Source: an uncultured Clostridia bacterium
GTDB lineage: Bacteria; Bacillota; Clostridia; Christensenellales; UBA1242
Direction: 5' to 3'
Length of the DNA stretch: 32,963 nt
NCBI GenBank assembly: GCA_947625165.1
Contig: CANQNH010000009.1
Span: forward strand, 1-32,963
The position numbers were made by a program, and so were the translations under genes. This document shows positions 7,518-15,661 of this stretch, in pieces. The notes below the pieces were generated by a model. The model made no database searches, was not told the DNA's origin, and saw nothing but the letters and a program-made list of their open reading frames with translations. Each line of letters begins with the position of its first letter. Position 1 is the first letter of the stretch.

Positions 7518-9335
7518 TCAATCCAAAATTGCCTTAATCCTTCTGATGCCGCTGGAAGAACTTTCCTCTTTGATGATTTTCAGATGATGAAGGTCACGAG
7601 TGTTCTTCGCATGAGGGCCGCCACAAATTTCTTTGGAAACATCGCCAATCGTGTAAACCTTCACAACATCGCCATATTTGCTCTCAAAAACACCAACTGC
7701 ACCGCTGTTTTTTGCATCTTTAACGCTCATTTCGGCATAGGAAACATCAATTTCCTTTGCGATGGCGTCATTGACAAACTTTTCAAGCGTGGCAATCTCC
7801 TCCGGCGTCATCTTGTGGTCAAGATTGAAGTCAAGACGAAGCCTTTCAGGTGTTATGTTTGAACCTTTTTGCATAACTTGCGGCCCAAACATCTTGCGAA
7901 GTCCGGCCATAATCAAATGTGTTGCTGTGTGCAGTTTTGCACTTTCATAACTGCTGTCTGCAAGTCCGCCTTTGAATGTGCCGGCAGATGCAGTTCGACT
8001 TTTTTCCTGATGCTCTTCAAATGCAGTCTTAAAGCCCTGCTCATCAACATCATAGCCGCGTTCTTTGGCAAGTTCTTTGGTCAGTTCAAACGGAAAACCA
8101 AAGGTGTCATAAAGTCGAAAACAAGCCTTTCCAGAAATCATATTTTCAACCGTCTGCCCCTGCTTTGCGGCAAACTCTTTGTGCTTTTCAATTCCAAAAA
8201 GCACCTTTTCAAACTCTTTATGCCCCTCTTCCAAAGCCTTTGAAAACTTTTCAACCTCTTTGGCAAGTTCGTCTTTCACAAATTGACGATTTTTTGCGAT
8301 GTCAGGATAATCCTCACCGTGCTTGTCAATGAAAATATCAATGATGTCAGCAAAAAACTTTGTGTCGAAAGCGATGTTTCTTGCACAATTCACAGCGCGG
8401 CGAATAAGCCTTCGAAGAATGTAGCCCTGCCCAACATTTGAAGGCACAACCCCTTTTGCATCACCCAAAATGAACATAGCAGAGCGCAAGTGGTCGGCAA
8501 TAATGCGATAGGCACGCGTTGCTTTTTGATTTTCCAAATATTTCACACCAGCCTTCGTGCCAATGAAATCAACAACATCCTTGAACACACCTGTGTCATA
8601 AACACTTTGAGCTCCATTAAACACAGTCAACGCTCTTTCCAAGCCCAGCCCTGTGTCTATGTTTGGTCTTGCAAGAGGAACGGCCTTTTCGCCCGCTTTT
8701 TCAACTTTATATTGCATAAAGACATCGTTCCAAATTTCCAAATATTTCCCACAGTCACAAGATGGTGAACAATTTGGGCCACAAGGCTCTTTGCCGGTGT
8801 CATAAAACATTTCTGTGTCTGGGCCGCAAGGGCCAACACCACCGCCAAGCGCCCACCAGTTGTCATCTTTGCCTTGGAAGAACACTTTTTCAATACCACA
8901 TTCCTTCCAAGCGCGGAAGGTCACTTCATCTCTCGGAGCGGTTTCATCGCCTGCAAAAACAGTTGTCGCAAGGCGCTCTTTTGGAATGCCAAGATATTTT
9001 TTGCTTGTCAAAAACTCGAAAGAAAGTTTTATCATCTCTTCCTTTGGGCAATCCCCCAAAAACCAATTTCCAAGCATCTCAAAAGATGTCAAGTGGCTCG
9101 CATCGCCAATCTCGTCAATATCGCCCGTGCGGATGCATCGTTGGATGTTGTAGAGCCTGTTTCCAGCAGGGTGTTTTTCGCCCAAAAGATATGGGACAAT
9201 CGGATGCATTCCAGCAGTTGTGAAAAGCACTGTTGGGTCGTTTTCAGGAATTATTGATGCATTTTCAATTCTTTTAAAACCATGTTCTTCAAAGAATTTA
9301 AACCATTTTTCTTTGATTTCGTTGTCAGTTATCAT
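7518..9335 (-). CDS. alaS: Alanyl-tRNA synthetase, short form
   Basis: This 605-residue enzyme charges tRNA-Ala. The catalytic domain shows class II motifs, with FTTAGMHPIVPYL, RCIRTGDIDEIG, TSFEMLGNW and DTGLGLER. The editing domain keeps its zinc-binding residues HTATH (469-473) and CGGPHAKNT (571 onward). The protein stops just after the editing domain (SSSSGIRRIKAILD); the C-Ala/DHHA1 domain present in the usual enzyme of about 870 residues is absent. A cysteine-rich insert, EPCGPNCSPSCDCGKY, sits in the catalytic domain near residue 184-198 and may bind metal. The ATG at 9335 is 5 nt after GGAGAAG; a GTG at 9347 lies upstream of that site. It has its own promoter at 9366-9394. Short AlaRS forms are known in reduced lineages, and no separate C-Ala gene is visible nearby. 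Confidence 0.95.
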   Translation of the reverse strand: MITDNEIKEKWFKFFEEHGFKRIENASIIPENDPTVLFTTAGMHPIVPYLLGEKHPAGNRLYNIQRCIRTGDIDEIGDASHLTSFEMLGNWFLGDCPKEEMIKLSFEFLTSKKYLGIPKERLATTVFAGDETAPRDEVTFRAWKECGIEKVFFQGKDDNWWALGGGVGPCGPDTEMFYDTGKEPCGPNCSPSCDCGKYLEIWNDVFMQYKVEKAGEKAVPLARPNIDTGLGLERALTVFNGAQSVYDTGVFKDVVDFIGTKAGVKYLENQKATRAYRIIADHLRSAMFILGDAKGVVPSNVGQGYILRRLIRRAVNCARNIAFDTKFFADIIDIFIDKHGEDYPDIAKNRQFVKDELAKEVEKFSKALEEGHKEFEKVLFGIEKHKEFAAKQGQTVENMISGKACFRLYDTFGFPFELTKELAKERGYDVDEQGFKTAFEEHQEKSRTASAGTFKGGLADSSYESAKLHTATHLIMAGLRKMFGPQVMQKGSNITPERLRLDFNLDHKMTPEEIATLEKFVNDAIAKEIDVSYAEMSVKDAKNSGAVGVFESKYGDVVKVYTIGDVSKEICGGPHAKNTRDLHHLKIIKEESSSSGIRRIKAILD

Positions 9336-9365
9336 AATCTTCTCCACGCCTAAATTTCACAAAAA

Positions 9366-9394
9366 ATTATAGCAACATTTTCAACAAAAAACAA
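9366..9394 (-). promoter_or_regulatory. Promoter of alaS
   Basis: Minus-strand TTGTTT (9394-9389), 17 bp, TATAAT (9371-9366) with an upstream TGC. The leader of about 25 nt has no room for a T-box, so alaS is not T-box controlled. Confidence 0.65.
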
Positions 9395-9405
9395 GCAAAA
9401 CAGAC

Positions 9406-9438
9406 GAAAAAAAAAGAGGATTTCATTTTTTCCTCTTT
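9406..9438 (-). terminator. Terminator of the small membrane protein gene
   Basis: On the minus strand AAAGAGGA (9438-9431) pairs with TCCTCTTT (9420-9413) and is followed by a T run. The stem overlaps the last codons and stop of the gene ending at 9423. Confidence 0.75.
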
Positions 9439-9917
9439 TCATCTTCCATTTCAAACTGCGAAATCATATCCACAAATTTGTCGTGCCTGCGTTTTCTTTT
9501 CAGTTTGTCGCGAAAACTTGGATATTTTTTTTGCACATCAAATTTGTCGATTGTGCCAGAAATTGAGTTGACAAACACACGGCTCAATTTTCGATTGTCA
9601 ACCTGCTTTGCAACAATGTCCGTTGATTTGGAATTTTTGACAGCATAGGCACACTGCTTCACACCCCGTCTTTTTTCGCGTTTGAGATAAATCACAATGG
9701 CAACAAAGCCAATCAGAAACACTCCAAGGAAACCGACGTAATAAAGGTTGAACCCCGAAAAGACGATGCACACAGCAATGATGACACAAAAAACAAGAAG
9801 CAAAAACCACGCGTGATGCAATTCTGTCTTTGCAGAGTTGACCATATTTTTGCCCTCGAAAAACATCAAATGATATTCACCCTCAACATTTTCGATGTTG
9901 TTTATTTTGTATGCCAA
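9423..9917 (-). CDS. Small membrane protein with basic tail, unknown
   Basis: I do not recognise this 164-residue protein. It has a short N-terminal stretch, two adjacent membrane segments (about 34-53 and 58-77, FLLLVFCVIIAVCIVF and VGFLGVFLIGFVAIVIYL), and a C-terminal half of about 85 residues that is strongly basic (KREKRRG, KLKRKRRH) and probably cytoplasmic. The start is TTG at 9917, supported by GGGGGAA about 8 nt upstream; the first later Met is at residue 18. The promoter at 9951-9979 is close to consensus and the gene has its own terminator, so it is monocistronic. It lies upstream of alaS but is not co-transcribed with it. The basic tail could contact nucleic acid or membrane lipid; this is inference. 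Confidence 0.7.
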   Translation of the reverse strand: MAYKINNIENVEGEYHLMFFEGKNMVNSAKTELHHAWFLLLVFCVIIAVCIVFSGFNLYYVGFLGVFLIGFVAIVIYLKREKRRGVKQCAYAVKNSKSTDIVAKQVDNRKLSRVFVNSISGTIDKFDVQKKYPSFRDKLKRKRRHDKFVDMISQFEMEDEKRKK

Positions 9918-9950
9918 ATTCAGTTTCCCCCAAAAACTTTTTTCAAGAAC

Positions 9951-9979
9951 ATCATATCATCATCTTTGAAATTTGTCAA
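9951..9979 (-). promoter_or_regulatory. Promoter of the small membrane protein gene
   Basis: Minus-strand TTGACA (9979-9974), 17 bp, TATGAT (9956-9951), with an upstream TGA extending the -10. Confidence 0.7.
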
Positions 9980-10140
9980 GCAAAGCAAAAGAAAAGTTAA
10001 AACTTTTTAATTTTTTGATGACAAATATATATGTTCAAAAATTGTTATATTTTCAAAAAAAATCACAAAAAACAGCAAAAAATTTAAAAAAATTGCAAAA
10101 AAAATTGATTTTTTCGCAAAAAACCGCAATTTTTGAAAAA

Positions 10141-11328
10141 TCACCTTCTCAAAACATCGCCATTTTTCAGTGGAAGTTTGCAAGGAATTTTCACTTTTTC
10201 TTGAACAACTTTTGCGGCATCAACATCCAAATTTTGCGAATTTGTTATTTTTTCAATTTTGATTTTTTTGTTGAAAACTTTTGCATCAGGGCTCAAAACT
10301 TCCAAAACATCTCCAACAGAAAATTTGTTTCTCATTTCAACTTCAACAACTTTGCCATCACAATCTTTGGTGACCAAAGCCACAAATTCACTTTCTTGCA
10401 CAGGCATTGAATTTTCCAAAAATTGTTTGTCTTTTTCGCCATAATAAAAACCTGTGGTGTATCTTCTGTGACTTGCCTTTTCAAGTTCCGCACAAATTTC
10501 TTTGGAAGGTTTTTTTGGCAAAATGTCAAGCGCACGGCGATAGGCATTCACAACTGTGGCGACATAGTAAGCACTCTTCATTCGCCCCTCAATTTTGATG
10601 CTGTCAACACCGATGTCCTTCAAGTCCTGCAAATGCTCAAGCATATTCAGGTCCTTTGAATTGAAGATGTATGTCCCCTTTTCGTCCTCTTGCACTTCCA
10701 ACTCATCATCGCGGCTGACCTCACGGACATAATATTTCCATCTGCACGCTTGCACACATTCTCCGTGGTTGGAGTCCCTTCCTGTCAGATAGTTTGACAA
10801 CAAACATCTGCCGGAATATGCCATACACATCGCTCCGTGCACAAAAACCTCAATTTCAACTTCTTTTGGAACAGTTTTTCGAATTTGGGCAATCTCTTGA
10901 AGGGAAAGTTCTCGCGCCAAAATCAACCTTTTTGCACCGAGTTCCGCCATCAAATTGGCAGAATATGAGTTGATGATGTTTGCCTGTGTGCTGACGTGGA
11001 CAGGAAGCGATGGGGCGTTTTTTCTGACAAACATCAAAACTCCAATGTCTGCCACAATGACAGCGTCAACATTTATGCCAACAAGAAAATCCAAATATTC
11101 CTTCAAGCCATCAAAATCCTTGTCCTTTGCAATGATGTTGAGCGTGACATAGATTTTTTTGTGATTTTCGTGGGCAAGAATGACCGCCTTTTTCATTTCC
11201 TCATCTGTGAAATTTCCAGCAAAGGCACGAAGTCCAAATCTTCCACCGGCAAGATAAATCGCATCAGCGCCAAAGTGAAGTGCGGTCAAAAATTTTTCAT
11301 AATTTCCAGCAGGTGCAAGCAGTTCCAT
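10141..11328 (-). CDS. trhP: U32 family protein, tRNA-hydroxylation (TrhP) type
   Basis: This 395-residue protein has the U32 fold start ELLAPAGNYEKFLTALHFGADAIYL (in part) and the family signature EVFVHGAMCMAYSGRC followed by a Cys-rich stretch with SNHGECVQACRW. The conserved cysteines are the type that bind an iron-sulfur cluster. Characterised members hydroxylate RNA using prephenate (TrhP on tRNA uridine 34, RlhA on 23S rRNA) rather than cleaving peptides. The C-terminal part (EVEMRNKFSVGDVLEVLSP) is a small beta-barrel found in the TrhP/YegQ/YrrO group, which is why I prefer that name. The ATG at 11328 is preceded by AAGGAG. It is not joined to another gene; the 195-nt region upstream is AT-rich with no clear promoter. 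RlhA-like function remains possible. Confidence 0.85.
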   Translation of the reverse strand: MELLAPAGNYEKFLTALHFGADAIYLAGGRFGLRAFAGNFTDEEMKKAVILAHENHKKIYVTLNIIAKDKDFDGLKEYLDFLVGINVDAVIVADIGVLMFVRKNAPSLPVHVSTQANIINSYSANLMAELGAKRLILARELSLQEIAQIRKTVPKEVEIEVFVHGAMCMAYSGRCLLSNYLTGRDSNHGECVQACRWKYYVREVSRDDELEVQEDEKGTYIFNSKDLNMLEHLQDLKDIGVDSIKIEGRMKSAYYVATVVNAYRRALDILPKKPSKEICAELEKASHRRYTTGFYYGEKDKQFLENSMPVQESEFVALVTKDCDGKVVEVEMRNKFSVGDVLEVLSPDAKVFNKKIKIEKITNSQNLDVDAAKVVQEKVKIPCKLPLKNGDVLRR

Positions 11329-11523
11329 CTCTTTTTCTCCTTTTTTGTTTCTAAAATCAAATTTTGTGAAACATCTTTTTTACATTGTTTCTTATATCAC
11401 TTTTTTTTATTTTTCATCATTGTTTTCAACTATTTTTTAATATTAAAATTTTCGAAAAATATCACTTTTTATTAAAAAATTGAGTTTTTTTGCAAAAAAA
11501 TCGCATTTTTACATAAAATTTCG

Positions 11524-12300
11524 TTATTTTTCTTCCAAACCTTTCAAGCAACATTGTTTGATGATTTCAAAACCCTCATCAACATTTTGCCATTTTTTCA
11601 TTCGTATCCAATTCACAAAAGCAACGACATTCATAAGGGTTTGAATTGAAAATGTTATCACAGTGCTTATGTATGAAAAGTCTGTCGCCGCAACATACGC
11701 CCAAAGAACAACACTGATCAAATTTGCAAAAATATAGCACAAAAAATTGTATTCACTTCGGCGCACTTGCATATATCGGGCAAGCAAACAAATGGCAGTT
11801 GAGAATGTGGAAACCAACAAAAATGCCGTGTTGAAAACTTCCAAAAGATAATATATTCCAACGCCAAGTGCGGCCGTTGCAACAAATGCAAAAATCCATT
11901 CCCTCAGCGAAATTGATTTATTTATGCTGACAACATCCGCATCTTTTTGTGAATTTTTAATCCAAGTGTAAACGCTCAAAGCATATGCGGGGATTGCCAT
12001 TGTGATTGACATAATCGCCTCGCCATATAGCTGATTGATGATGCTCATCGCGATGTAAAGCGAACTTGAAACAATTCCAACAACATTTCCCCAAATCCAC
12101 CCTTTGCCAAGCGCAAAAATTGTGAATATGTTGAGAAGTGAAAACAAAATTGGAACTGCACCACTTTTGAAGACCACTCCCAAAACTATCACCACGACAA
12201 GTGAAACAAGAAGATAAGCCACTTCCCACCACTTGACAGAGGTAAAAATGACAGAAAATTTTTTGCGCGCGCTGTTTTCTGAGCAATTTTTGATTTTCAT
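11524..12300 (-). CDS. pnuC: Nicotinamide riboside transporter PnuC
   Basis: This 258-residue membrane protein has about seven hydrophobic segments and matches the PnuC family, which imports nicotinamide riboside by facilitated diffusion for NAD synthesis. Recognisable features are GKGWIWGNVVGIVSSSLY, the INQLYGEAIMS segment and an N-terminal half related to the C-terminal half, as in the SWEET-like PnuC fold. Its ATG (12300) overlaps the tsaD stop (12297) as ATGA, so it is translationally coupled to tsaD. The C-terminal tail is short and cytoplasmic. The link to tsaD is unusual in function but not evidence of a shared pathway. No NiaR or other regulator site is visible. A thiamine or riboflavin PnuT/PnuX variant cannot be excluded. 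Confidence 0.85.
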   Translation of the reverse strand: MKIKNCSENSARKKFSVIFTSVKWWEVAYLLVSLVVVIVLGVVFKSGAVPILFSLLNIFTIFALGKGWIWGNVVGIVSSSLYIAMSIINQLYGEAIMSITMAIPAYALSVYTWIKNSQKDADVVSINKSISLREWIFAFVATAALGVGIYYLLEVFNTAFLLVSTFSTAICLLARYMQVRRSEYNFLCYIFANLISVVLWAYVAATDFSYISTVITFSIQTLMNVVAFVNWIRMKKWQNVDEGFEIIKQCCLKGLEEK

Positions 12301-13361
12301 CCGTCAATCCTCACTGTTGGCACGGCAGTGAGTGTGAGGTCAGCAAGCCCACGCCCAGCACGGATATAATAGAATGCTATCGAGCCAATCATCGCTCCGT
12401 TGTCGGTGCAATATTTCAATTCTGGTGCAAAAAAGTTGACACCCAGATTTTTGCAAGTGTTTTCCAATTTTTCGCGCAACCGACAATTTGCCCCAACCCC
12501 GCCTGCAACAACCAAATTTTTGAACCCTGTTTTTTTCAGCGCAAGTGTTGTTTTCTCAACAAGTTCATCAGTGACAAGTTCTTGAAAACTGCAGGCAACA
12601 TCCTCAGGCAAAAATTCTTCATTTTTCTGCTGTTTTGTGTGAACATAGTTCACAACCGCAGTTTTCAGCCCGCTGAAAGAAAAGTTAAGCGTTCCCGCAA
12701 GTGAAGTGTGATAGTTAAATTTTATGTTGTTTTTTCCGACTTTTGCAAGGCGGTCAATGTTTGGCCCACCGGGATAGGCAAGCCCAAGCACGCGCGCAAC
12801 TTTGTCAAAACATTCACCAACCGAATCATCAACCGTTGAGCCAAGCACCTTGAAATCGCAATAGTCCTTCACCTCAACAATTGCTGTGTGACCACCGCTG
12901 ACCATAAGGCACAAAAAAGGTGGTTTCAAATCCTTGTGAGAGATGTAGTTTGCGCCGATATGCCCGTGAATATGGCTGACAGCAATCAGTGGAATTTTCA
13001 GCGCATAAGCAAGAGTTTTGGCAAAATTCACTCCAACAAGCAGCGCACCAACAAGCCCCGCTCCATAGGTCACAGCAATCGCGTCAACATCTTGCAGGCT
13101 TTTCCCCGACACGCGAAGAGCCTCGTCAAGCACGCCCGTGATGTTTTTTATGTGATTTCTTGAAGCAACTTCCGGCACAACACCACCAAAAAGTTTGTGA
13201 ATGTCAATTTGAGAAGAAACAATATTTGCAAGCACCTCGCGCCCATTTTTCACGAGAGCGATTGCGGTTTCATCACAAGATGATTCCACAGAAAGAACAA
13301 GAACATCTTTTTTTGTTCTCAAAGCCGCAAATTTTTGTTTCATCTCTTCAAAATATTCCAT
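12297..13361 (-). CDS. tsaD: tRNA threonylcarbamoyladenosine synthase subunit TsaD
   Basis: TsaD, with TsaB and TsaE, transfers threonylcarbamoyl from its AMP adduct to adenosine 37 of ANN-decoding tRNAs. This 354-residue protein has LSVESSCDETA at its start, GGVVPEVASRNH, the metal-binding HIHGHIGANY, the phosphate-binding MVSGGHTAIVEV and GVGANCRLRE near the C-terminus. All are intact. It starts at ATG 13361 with a GAGGAAAG ribosome site, 18 nt after the prfB stop, and overlaps pnuC, giving the run prfB-tsaD-pnuC. The pairing of prfB and tsaD is sensible as both act in translation. A short extra N-terminal helix of about 18 residues precedes the usual start. Confidence 0.96.
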   Translation of the reverse strand: MEYFEEMKQKFAALRTKKDVLVLSVESSCDETAIALVKNGREVLANIVSSQIDIHKLFGGVVPEVASRNHIKNITGVLDEALRVSGKSLQDVDAIAVTYGAGLVGALLVGVNFAKTLAYALKIPLIAVSHIHGHIGANYISHKDLKPPFLCLMVSGGHTAIVEVKDYCDFKVLGSTVDDSVGECFDKVARVLGLAYPGGPNIDRLAKVGKNNIKFNYHTSLAGTLNFSFSGLKTAVVNYVHTKQQKNEEFLPEDVACSFQELVTDELVEKTTLALKKTGFKNLVVAGGVGANCRLREKLENTCKNLGVNFFAPELKYCTDNGAMIGSIAFYYIRAGRGLADLTLTAVPTVRIDG

Positions 13362-13379
13362 TCTTTTTTTCTTTCCTCA

Positions 13380-14487
13380 TTATGCCCGTGTGCTTGTTCG
13401 TTTCAAATATTCATTGATAAAAGCCTGAATGTCACCATTCATAACCGCCTGAATGTCACTTGTTTCAAAATTTGTGCGATGGTCTTTGACAAGAGTGTAT
13501 GGGCAGAAAACATATGACCGAATTTGACTTCCCCACTCAATTTTCTTAACGTCACCGCGTATGCTTGCAAGTTTTTCCATCTCTTCAAGTTCTTGTTTTT
13601 CAACAAGTTTGGAATAGAGCATTTTCATCGCGGTTTCGCGGTTCTGCACCTGCGAGCGCTCAGTCTGGCACGCAACAATGATCCCAGAAGGGATGTGCGT
13701 GATGCGAATTGCACTTTCGGTTTTGTTGACATGTTGTCCGCCCGCGCCCGAACTTCTGAAAGTGTCCACCTTCAAATCTTCTGGACGAATGACAATGTCT
13801 GGTGCTTCTTCAATTTCCGGCATAACTTCCACACTTGCAAAACTTGTGTGACGTCTTGCATTTGAATCAAAAGGAGAAATTCTCACAAGACGATGCACGC
13901 CTTTTTCGGCTTTGAGATAGCCATAAGCAAACTCGCCAGAAACAAGAAAAGAAATGGACTTTATGCCGGCCTCTTCGCCATCCAAAACATCCAAAACTTT
14001 GATTTTGAAACCATTTTTTTCGGCATACATCGAATACATCCGAAAAAGCATATCTGTCCAATCTTGCGCCTCAGTTCCGCCTGCACCCGCGTGGAGCGTC
14101 AAAATGGCATTATAGTTGTCATATTTTCCGGAAAGCAGCGTTTCAAGTTTTGCCGCCTCAATTTCTTTTTCCAAATTGTCAAGCGTGGCACAAAGTTCGT
14201 CAAACAAACTTTGGTCGTCCATTTCAGCAAGCAACTCGATGCTGGCATCACAATTGTCAATTTCCGACTGAAGATGGTTGACTTTTTCAATTTTATATTC
14301 ACAAAGTTTGACTTCGCGCCCCACTTTTGACACCCTCTTTGCATCGGCAAAAAAGCCATCAGAAAGTTGTTCCGCCTTCAAATCATCCAAAATTTTTTGT
14401 TGCCCATCCGGGTCAAAGACACTCCTTTATGAAAGAAAAATCTTCTTTCAATTTTTCTAGTTTTTCTTTTTGAACATCAATAATCAT
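13380..14487 (-). CDS. prfB: Peptide chain release factor 2 with programmed +1 frameshift
   Basis: RF2 ends translation at UGA and UAA. The gene is read in two frames: 24 codons from the ATG at 14487 (starting MIIDVQKEKL), then a +1 shift at CTT TGA (14418-14413) into the frame that ends at 13380, giving 368 residues. The SPF recognition motif falls at 204-206 and the catalytic GGQ at 249-251, almost the same as in E. coli, which confirms the joined reading. AAGGAG 6 nt upstream of the ATG is the ribosome site. A TATAAT -10 lies at 14516-14511 within an inverted repeat. Autoregulation: low RF2 causes pausing at UGA and favours the shift. tsaD follows 18 nt after the stop. Confidence 0.96.
14412..14427 (-). 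promoter_or_regulatory. RF2 programmed frameshift site
   Basis: The minus strand reads AAGGAGTGTCTTTGAC. It has an internal Shine-Dalgarno AAGGAG 3 nt before the slippery CTT, then the in-frame stop TGA followed by C, the poor-termination context used by bacterial prfB genes. Confidence 0.97.
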
Positions 14488-14510
14488 AGAAAACTCCTTT
14501 AAAAAATTCA

Positions 14511-14535
14511 ATTATACTCAAACTGAAAGAGTATA
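14511..14535 (-). promoter_or_regulatory. prfB -10 with overlapping inverted repeat
   Basis: TATAAT (14516-14511 on the minus strand) overlaps the inverted repeat TATACTC-9 nt-GAGTATA at 14513-14535. No good -35 lies at the right distance, so an activator or a repressor acting on this repeat is possible. Confidence 0.45.
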
Positions 14536-14632
14536 GCACAAAAACGGGAATTTGTAAAGTGATTTTTGCTCGCAGTGAAATGTTGAAATGTTTTTGGTGA
14601 TTTTTTGGCAACGAAAACAAAAAAAAACGCTA

Positions 14633-14661
14633 TTGACAAACGAAGTTTTTTCTGATATAAT
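14633..14661 (+). promoter_or_regulatory. Perfect consensus promoter
   Basis: TTGACA (14633-14638), 17 bp, TATAAT (14656-14661), with TGA before the -10 as an extended element. Every consensus position is met. Confidence 0.9.
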
Positions 14662-14692
14662 TGCCATTGACAGAAACAGGAGAGAAAAACAA

Positions 14693-15478
14693 ATGAACGA
14701 AATCAAAAACTATTATGACCTTTTGCAAGCCTTGATAAAGGAAAATCTTGAAAACAAAAAAATCAAACAACACAGACAATTTCTTTTCCATCCAATTGAG
14801 CAAGAGCGAGGCAGACGACTTGAAAAATTTTGGGCAACCGCTGGTCAGATCACCAGTGTTCAAGCAAGATTTGCTGGTGCGGAGAAGATTTATGGACAAT
14901 ATGAAGCCCAAATCAACAAAATTTTGTCGAGAAATCCATACAAAACCGAAGTGCACGATTTTGTCGAAAGGTGTGCTTATCCGCTTGTGACATCAAACGA
15001 TATTGCTGATCTTTTGCAAAGCAGAACCGGCAAAAAGTGGACTGTTGAGCGCGCTTTCTCTGAAAATATGCACTATCCAACCATCACTTTCAAAAGTGAA
15101 AGCGGCGAACGTCTTTCAATCACGCCTGTTTACGACAAAGATGTTGTTCAAAAAGACGAATTTGGTGCAGCCCGAATGGAAAACAAAGATATGTCTGACG
15201 GATATATAAATTGGTTCACCGCTCTTCAATGTCCGACAGTCTATGGTGGTGGAAGGGCATATGAAAATCCAAACTCAATTCCAACAATTTGGGTCATTCC
15301 AGAAAAAATCGAAAAAGTTGTGATTGACCATCTCAGAACCACACCAATTAAATATGTTGAACACAGCAACGAACAGCCTCGCATACTTTCTGACGAACAT
15401 CTGAAAGAACAACCAGCACTTGCCCAAGAAGTGAAAGTTGCAAAGGGGACAAAAACATCTGACATAAAGACCAAATAA
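14693..15478 (+). CDS. Hypothetical protein behind a perfect promoter
   Basis: I do not recognise this 261-residue protein. It has no signal peptide or membrane segment. The N-terminal 60 residues are charged and helical (KENLENKKIKQHRQ), the middle is mixed alpha/beta with YPTITFKSESGERLSITPVY, and the last 40 residues are polar and probably flexible. The ATG at 14693 is preceded by AGGAGA about 8 nt upstream and lies about 25 nt after the predicted start site. A longer frame from 14588 would cross the promoter. It is a one-gene unit ending at the terminator at 15466-15497, on the opposite strand to its neighbours. The promoter suggests high expression. The gene at 26579-27295 has the same arrangement but no clear sequence similarity. 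Confidence 0.8.
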   Translation: MNEIKNYYDLLQALIKENLENKKIKQHRQFLFHPIEQERGRRLEKFWATAGQITSVQARFAGAEKIYGQYEAQINKILSRNPYKTEVHDFVERCAYPLVTSNDIADLLQSRTGKKWTVERAFSENMHYPTITFKSESGERLSITPVYDKDVVQKDEFGAARMENKDMSDGYINWFTALQCPTVYGGGRAYENPNSIPTIWVIPEKIEKVVIDHLRTTPIKYVEHSNEQPRILSDEHLKEQPALAQEVKVAKGTKTSDIKTK

Positions 15479-15497
15479 AGAAATTTGGTCTTTTTTT
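15466..15497 (+). terminator. Intrinsic terminator overlapping the stop codon
   Basis: AAGACCAAAT (15467-15476) pairs with ATTTGGTCTT (15483-15492) across 6 nt and leads into seven or more T. The TAA stop at 15476-15478 lies in the stem and loop. Confidence 0.9.
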
Positions 15498-15619
15498 ATG
15501 ACAAACAGCGATTTTAAAACAATTGCACCTTAGGAAAAAAACACAAAAGTTCCACAAAACTCTTTTTTTTGTTTTGCAAGGATAAAAAATAAGAAAAATT
15601 AGAGGAAAAATCAAATCTC

Positions 15620-15650
15620 AAAAAAAAGAAAAAGGCAAAATTTTTGCCTT
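15620..15650 (-). terminator. Intrinsic terminator of the ATPase-MFS unit
   Basis: On the minus strand AAGGCAAAA and TTTTGCCTT form a 9-bp stem followed by a T-rich run. It is convergent with the terminator at 15466-15497. The space between is short and holds no gene. Confidence 0.75.
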
Positions 15651-15661
15651 AGTCCTCTGCC

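Noticed and set aside
9336-9422. A T-box riboswitch before alaS
   Set aside because: The leader is only about 25 nt and there is no specifier hairpin or T-box sequence.
13380-14487. prfB as a frameshifted pseudogene
   Set aside because: The break is the standard RF2 programmed frameshift with its internal Shine-Dalgarno, and the joined product has SPF and GGQ at the usual positions.
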